From: Methylovirgula sp.
Lineage (GTDB): Bacteria; Pseudomonadota; Alphaproteobacteria; Rhizobiales; Beijerinckiaceae
DNA length: 17,122 nucleotides
Assembly: GCA_025356505.1 (NCBI GenBank)
Contig: JANXSV010000089.1
Location: 1-17,122, forward strand
Direction: 5' to 3'
The position numbers and the translations under genes were made by a program. The number at the start of each line of letters is the position of its first letter. Position 1 is the stretch's first letter. Positions 14,746-17,122 of the stretch are shown here, one piece after another. The notes under the pieces are model-generated. The model did no database searches. It saw nothing but the letters and a program-made list of their open reading frames with translations, and was not told where the DNA came from.

Positions 14746-15864
14746 TCAGCCCACTTTGGTGGATTTCAACATGTCCTCGTTGAGATCATAGCCCATTCCC
14801 GGCCTGTCCGATAGAACGATCAGGCCCTGTTGGTTAACCCGCAACGGCTCCTGCATCATATAGTCCCGGCGATCGACGTCCCATTCCGGCGGATCAAACG
14901 GAATCTCCAGAAACGGCGCATCGCAGGCTCCGGCGGTCAGATGTGCGTTGGCCGTTACACCCATGCCGTTGGTCCAGGTATGCGGCGTGAAAATCAGATT
15001 ATGCTCCTGCGCCATCAGCGCCACGCGGCGGCAGCCGGTGATGCCGCCCACCAGCGCAACATCCGGCTGGATCACGTCCAGCGCCCCGGCGCTGATCAAA
15101 TTACGAAATTCATAAAGCTCGCGCGTCATTTCTCCGCCCGCCACGCGCACATCCGTCGTATCGCGCAGCCGCCGCATGCCTTCGACATCGCCGCGATGCA
15201 GCGGCTCCTCCATCCAGTAGACACCCAGTTTTTCCAGCTCGCGCGCCACCTGCACAGCGTCCTTCAAGGACCACGGCGCATAGGTGTCCCAGTTCATGCG
15301 CCAACCCTGATTGCAATCCACCATCAGATCGAGCTTATGGCCGACCCTGGCCCGAACTGCCTCCAGCGCCTTGATGTCATTGCGCCAGTCGCCGCGATGA
15401 AAGCGGATTTTTAACGCGCAATAGCCCAGCGCCAGATAGCGCTCTGCAGCTTCCGCCAATTCCGCAGGCGCGCGCAAAGTCCCGGAGCTGGCGTAGGCTT
15501 TTACGCTGTTGGACAGTCCGCCCAACAGACGCCAGCAGGGCTGACCGGTGATTTTTCCAGCCAGATCCCACAACGCCAAATCCAACGGCCAGCAGCGTCC
15601 GGCATGGAAATTGATGTTGTTGAGCACGCGCCAGTGCCTCTCGATGGCCATGGCATCCTGCCCGATAAACAGGTGCTCGTTGCCTTCAAAGCCGATCATC
15701 ATATCGCCAGAGCCAAAGCCGGTGAGACCGGCATCGGTATGAACCCGAACAATGGTCGCGTCCCAAAACGTGCGCGGCTTGGTGTCCCAGCTGGCATTGA
15801 AGGGCGGTGAAAAGTGATGCCTGTGCTGCGTCACTTCAATTCCGGTGATGGTGACCTGGCTCAT
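14746..15864 (-). CDS. Mandelate racemase/muconate lactonizing enzyme-like protein (enolase superfamily), probable acid-sugar dehydratase
   Basis: A 372-residue enolase-superfamily enzyme. Members abstract the proton next to a carboxylate with Mg2+ stabilising the enolate. The N-terminal capping domain is followed by the barrel. Visible metal ligands are D183 (MVDCNQGW), E219 or E220 (WMEEPL) and E245 (AGGEMTRE). The His-Asp dyad of the mandelate racemase subgroup appears as H295 (FTPHTW) with D268 (IQPDVALVGG). The lysine motif at the end of the second barrel strand reads K152-I-R154 instead of the usual KxK, so one of the two bases is altered. That favours a dehydratase using mainly the His-Asp dyad over a racemase, but the substrate is unknown. 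The start lies 3 nt after the dehydrogenase stop, with GAGG inside that gene's end, so translation is coupled. Confidence 0.9.
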   Translation of the reverse strand: MSQVTITGIEVTQHRHHFSPPFNASWDTKPRTFWDATIVRVHTDAGLTGFGSGDMMIGFEGNEHLFIGQDAMAIERHWRVLNNINFHAGRCWPLDLALWDLAGKITGQPCWRLLGGLSNSVKAYASSGTLRAPAELAEAAERYLALGYCALKIRFHRGDWRNDIKALEAVRARVGHKLDLMVDCNQGWRMNWDTYAPWSLKDAVQVARELEKLGVYWMEEPLHRGDVEGMRRLRDTTDVRVAGGEMTRELYEFRNLISAGALDVIQPDVALVGGITGCRRVALMAQEHNLIFTPHTWTNGMGVTANAHLTAGACDAPFLEIPFDPPEWDVDRRDYMMQEPLRVNQQGLIVLSDRPGMGYDLNEDMLKSTKVG

Positions 15865-15867
15865 GGC

Positions 15868-17025
15868 TTACCTCATTTCGAGCGTTGCGGCCGCAAGGCG
15901 CACGAGGTCAGCCTCGGAGCTTGCCCGCCAATTTGACATCTGCATCGGTACATTCTCCGGCCGCAACATCTGTTGCGCCAGCTGTTCCGGGCTAATATCT
16001 GAACATTCATGCAAGTTCATGTCGAGGCCGCTGGCGCGGATCAAGCCTTCAAATCCGCGCACAAAATCCGCCGCCGTATCACCAGCGCCAAGCGCGCGCG
16101 CGCAGGCTGCCCAGCGGCCATCGTCTCCCGCAATATTCCACGGCAACGTCGCCAACATCGCCACGCCGACTGCGCGCCCGTGATGCACGCTTTTGAGCGA
16201 ACCGATTGCATGACCGATATTATGCGCAATCGCTGTGCCACAATTGTCGATGGCGATGCCTGCAAGGAGCGCCGCAAGCTGAACCCCGGCCCGCGCTTCA
16301 ATATCTGCGGGGCTGTTCACAGCCCGGACCAAGTGCCGCCCGACAAGGCGGATGGCCTCATGTGCATAGATTGTGTTAAGCGCATGATTATTGCGGTTCG
16401 TCGCCGCTTCCACCGCATGTACCAGCGCATCGATGCCGGTTGCCGCCGTCAAAAATGCCGGAAGTTTGAGCGTGAGTTCGGGATCGAGAATGGCAAGATC
16501 AGCTTTGGTTTCCTCGCCCCACAGCCACACTTTGCTCTTATCGGGGCGCGTCAGAATCGTTGTCCGCGTTACTTCCGCCCCGGTGCCGGATGTGGTCGGC
16601 ACTGTAATGCATTTGAGGCGCGAAGCGGGAAACGGCGCGGCGCAAAGCTCATATGTCTGAGCAGGTTCGGGCGCTGAGGCAATCGCCGCGACAACCTTGC
16701 CCAGATCAAGCGCCGAGCCTCCTCCCAGAGCCACAACCAACCCCGCCTTTACTGTGCGCGCAACCTGCGCTGCCGCATCGGTCTGCGCCATCGTCGGGTC
16801 GCCGGTGAAAGCCTTAAAAATATGGACTGCGAAACCTGCCGCCTCAAGCGACCGCGTTAAATCCGCATGTGCGCCCGATGCTTCGAGACCCGGGTCTGCC
16901 ACCAGCAAGACCGAGCTCCCCGCCGCGACCAACGCCGCTGCCCTTGTGCCCACCTGATGCCGGGCGCCAGCGCCGGACACAATTTGCGGCACGCGGGCCA
17001 ATTCCACAGTCATAAAATGCTCCAT
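15868..17025 (-). CDS. Iron-containing (group III) alcohol dehydrogenase
   Basis: An NAD(P)-dependent, metal-containing alcohol dehydrogenase, about 385 residues. Counting from ATG 17025, the nucleotide-binding loop GGGSALDLGK is at 101-110, and PTTSGTGAEVT at 143-153 is the family signature. The metal ligands match E. coli FucO in identity and nearly in spacing: D199, H203 (GIDALVHAVEA), H268 (AHNIGHAIG) and H282 (VHHGRAVG). It would oxidise an alcohol or reduce an aldehyde/keto group; maleylacetate reductase is a related alternative. Three starts are possible. ATG 17013 (MTVELARVPQ) has GGAG 6 nt upstream, ATG 17025 has AGG 3 nt upstream, and an ATG at 17070 would lengthen the protein with residues atypical of the family. 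It is the first gene of the group with the enolase-superfamily enzyme and the LysR regulator. Confidence 0.93.
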   Translation of the reverse strand: MEHFMTVELARVPQIVSGAGARHQVGTRAAALVAAGSSVLLVADPGLEASGAHADLTRSLEAAGFAVHIFKAFTGDPTMAQTDAAAQVARTVKAGLVVALGGGSALDLGKVVAAIASAPEPAQTYELCAAPFPASRLKCITVPTTSGTGAEVTRTTILTRPDKSKVWLWGEETKADLAILDPELTLKLPAFLTAATGIDALVHAVEAATNRNNHALNTIYAHEAIRLVGRHLVRAVNSPADIEARAGVQLAALLAGIAIDNCGTAIAHNIGHAIGSLKSVHHGRAVGVAMLATLPWNIAGDDGRWAACARALGAGDTAADFVRGFEGLIRASGLDMNLHECSDISPEQLAQQMLRPENVPMQMSNWRASSEADLVRLAAATLEMR

Positions 17026-17067
17026 AATCCTGCCCTTTATGGTCGGGTTTATGGTGGCTCCCGCAAA

Positions 17068-17082
17068 CATCAATTGAAGATG
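17068..17082. promoter_or_regulatory. Inverted repeat upstream of the dehydrogenase, possible regulator site
   Basis: CATC and GATG flank 7 nt (AATTGAA), with the 8-bp palindrome TCAATTGA (17070-17077) inside. It lies 43 nt upstream of the preferred dehydrogenase start region, where the LysR product could act, but it lacks the canonical T-N11-A spacing. The arms are short and chance is quite possible. Confidence 0.2.
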
Positions 17083-17122
17083 CAGCTATTTGAAAATGTG
17101 ATGTGCACCGCCGGTCAGGATA

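Noticed and set aside
17052..17073. Longer dehydrogenase starts at TTG 17073 or ATG 17070
   Set aside because: The added residues (MFAGATINPTIKGR) do not resemble the family's N-terminus, and internal ATGs at 17025 and 17013 have better ribosome-binding context.

Overview
The window looks like chromosomal DNA of an alphaproteobacterium, perhaps of the Rhizobiales. This is inferred from the moderately high GC content, the GcvA-type LysR regulator, the DUF1003 and DUF4337 membrane proteins, and an EcfG-like stress promoter motif. The genus cannot be named from this sequence. I see no rRNA, tRNA, insertion sequence or CRISPR array.

Left part (1-1912, + strand): the last 11 codons of an upstream gene overlap a VapB-like antitoxin by 4 nt. 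The VapC PIN-domain toxin follows, and 13 nt later an NhaA-type Na+/H+ antiporter. The four reading frames look like one transcription unit. The vapB/vapC junction carries a 13-bp near-perfect tandem duplication that appears to have separated two formerly overlapping genes. nhaA then overlaps, tail to tail by 42 bp, the last gene of the efflux operon.

Middle (1871-11097, - strand): a complete tripartite multidrug efflux operon, transcribed right to left. It encodes an outer-membrane lipoprotein factor (NodT/OprM type), an MdtA-like periplasmic adaptor, and MdtB-like and MdtC-like RND pumps. Junctions are 1-nt or 4-nt overlap types, so expression is probably tightly coupled. MdtB and MdtC together would form the heteromeric inner-membrane pump, and all proton-relay residues are present in both. 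No dedicated regulator lies next to it.

Right of the divergent promoter region (11098-11378): a + strand pair of membrane proteins (DUF1003, then DUF4337) ends at a strong bidirectional terminator. Facing it on the - strand is a gene for a secreted Ala/Pro-rich protein with two copies of a two-cysteine domain. Its stop codon lies inside the first of five perfect 14-bp tandem repeats. Its upstream region is unusually structured: an EcfG-like promoter motif, three imperfect 14-nt direct repeats in the likely leader, and a perfect 15-bp palindrome upstream.

Right end (13804-17025, - strand): an apparent catabolic unit of an iron-containing alcohol dehydrogenase, an enolase-superfamily (mandelate racemase/sugar-acid dehydratase-like) enzyme with an altered KxK motif, and a GcvA-like LysR regulator. 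It would plausibly act on a hydroxy- or sugar acid, but the substrate cannot be read from the sequence. The most original observations are non-coding: the stop-codon-bearing tandem repeat, the vapB/vapC junction duplication and the structured leader of the secreted-protein gene.
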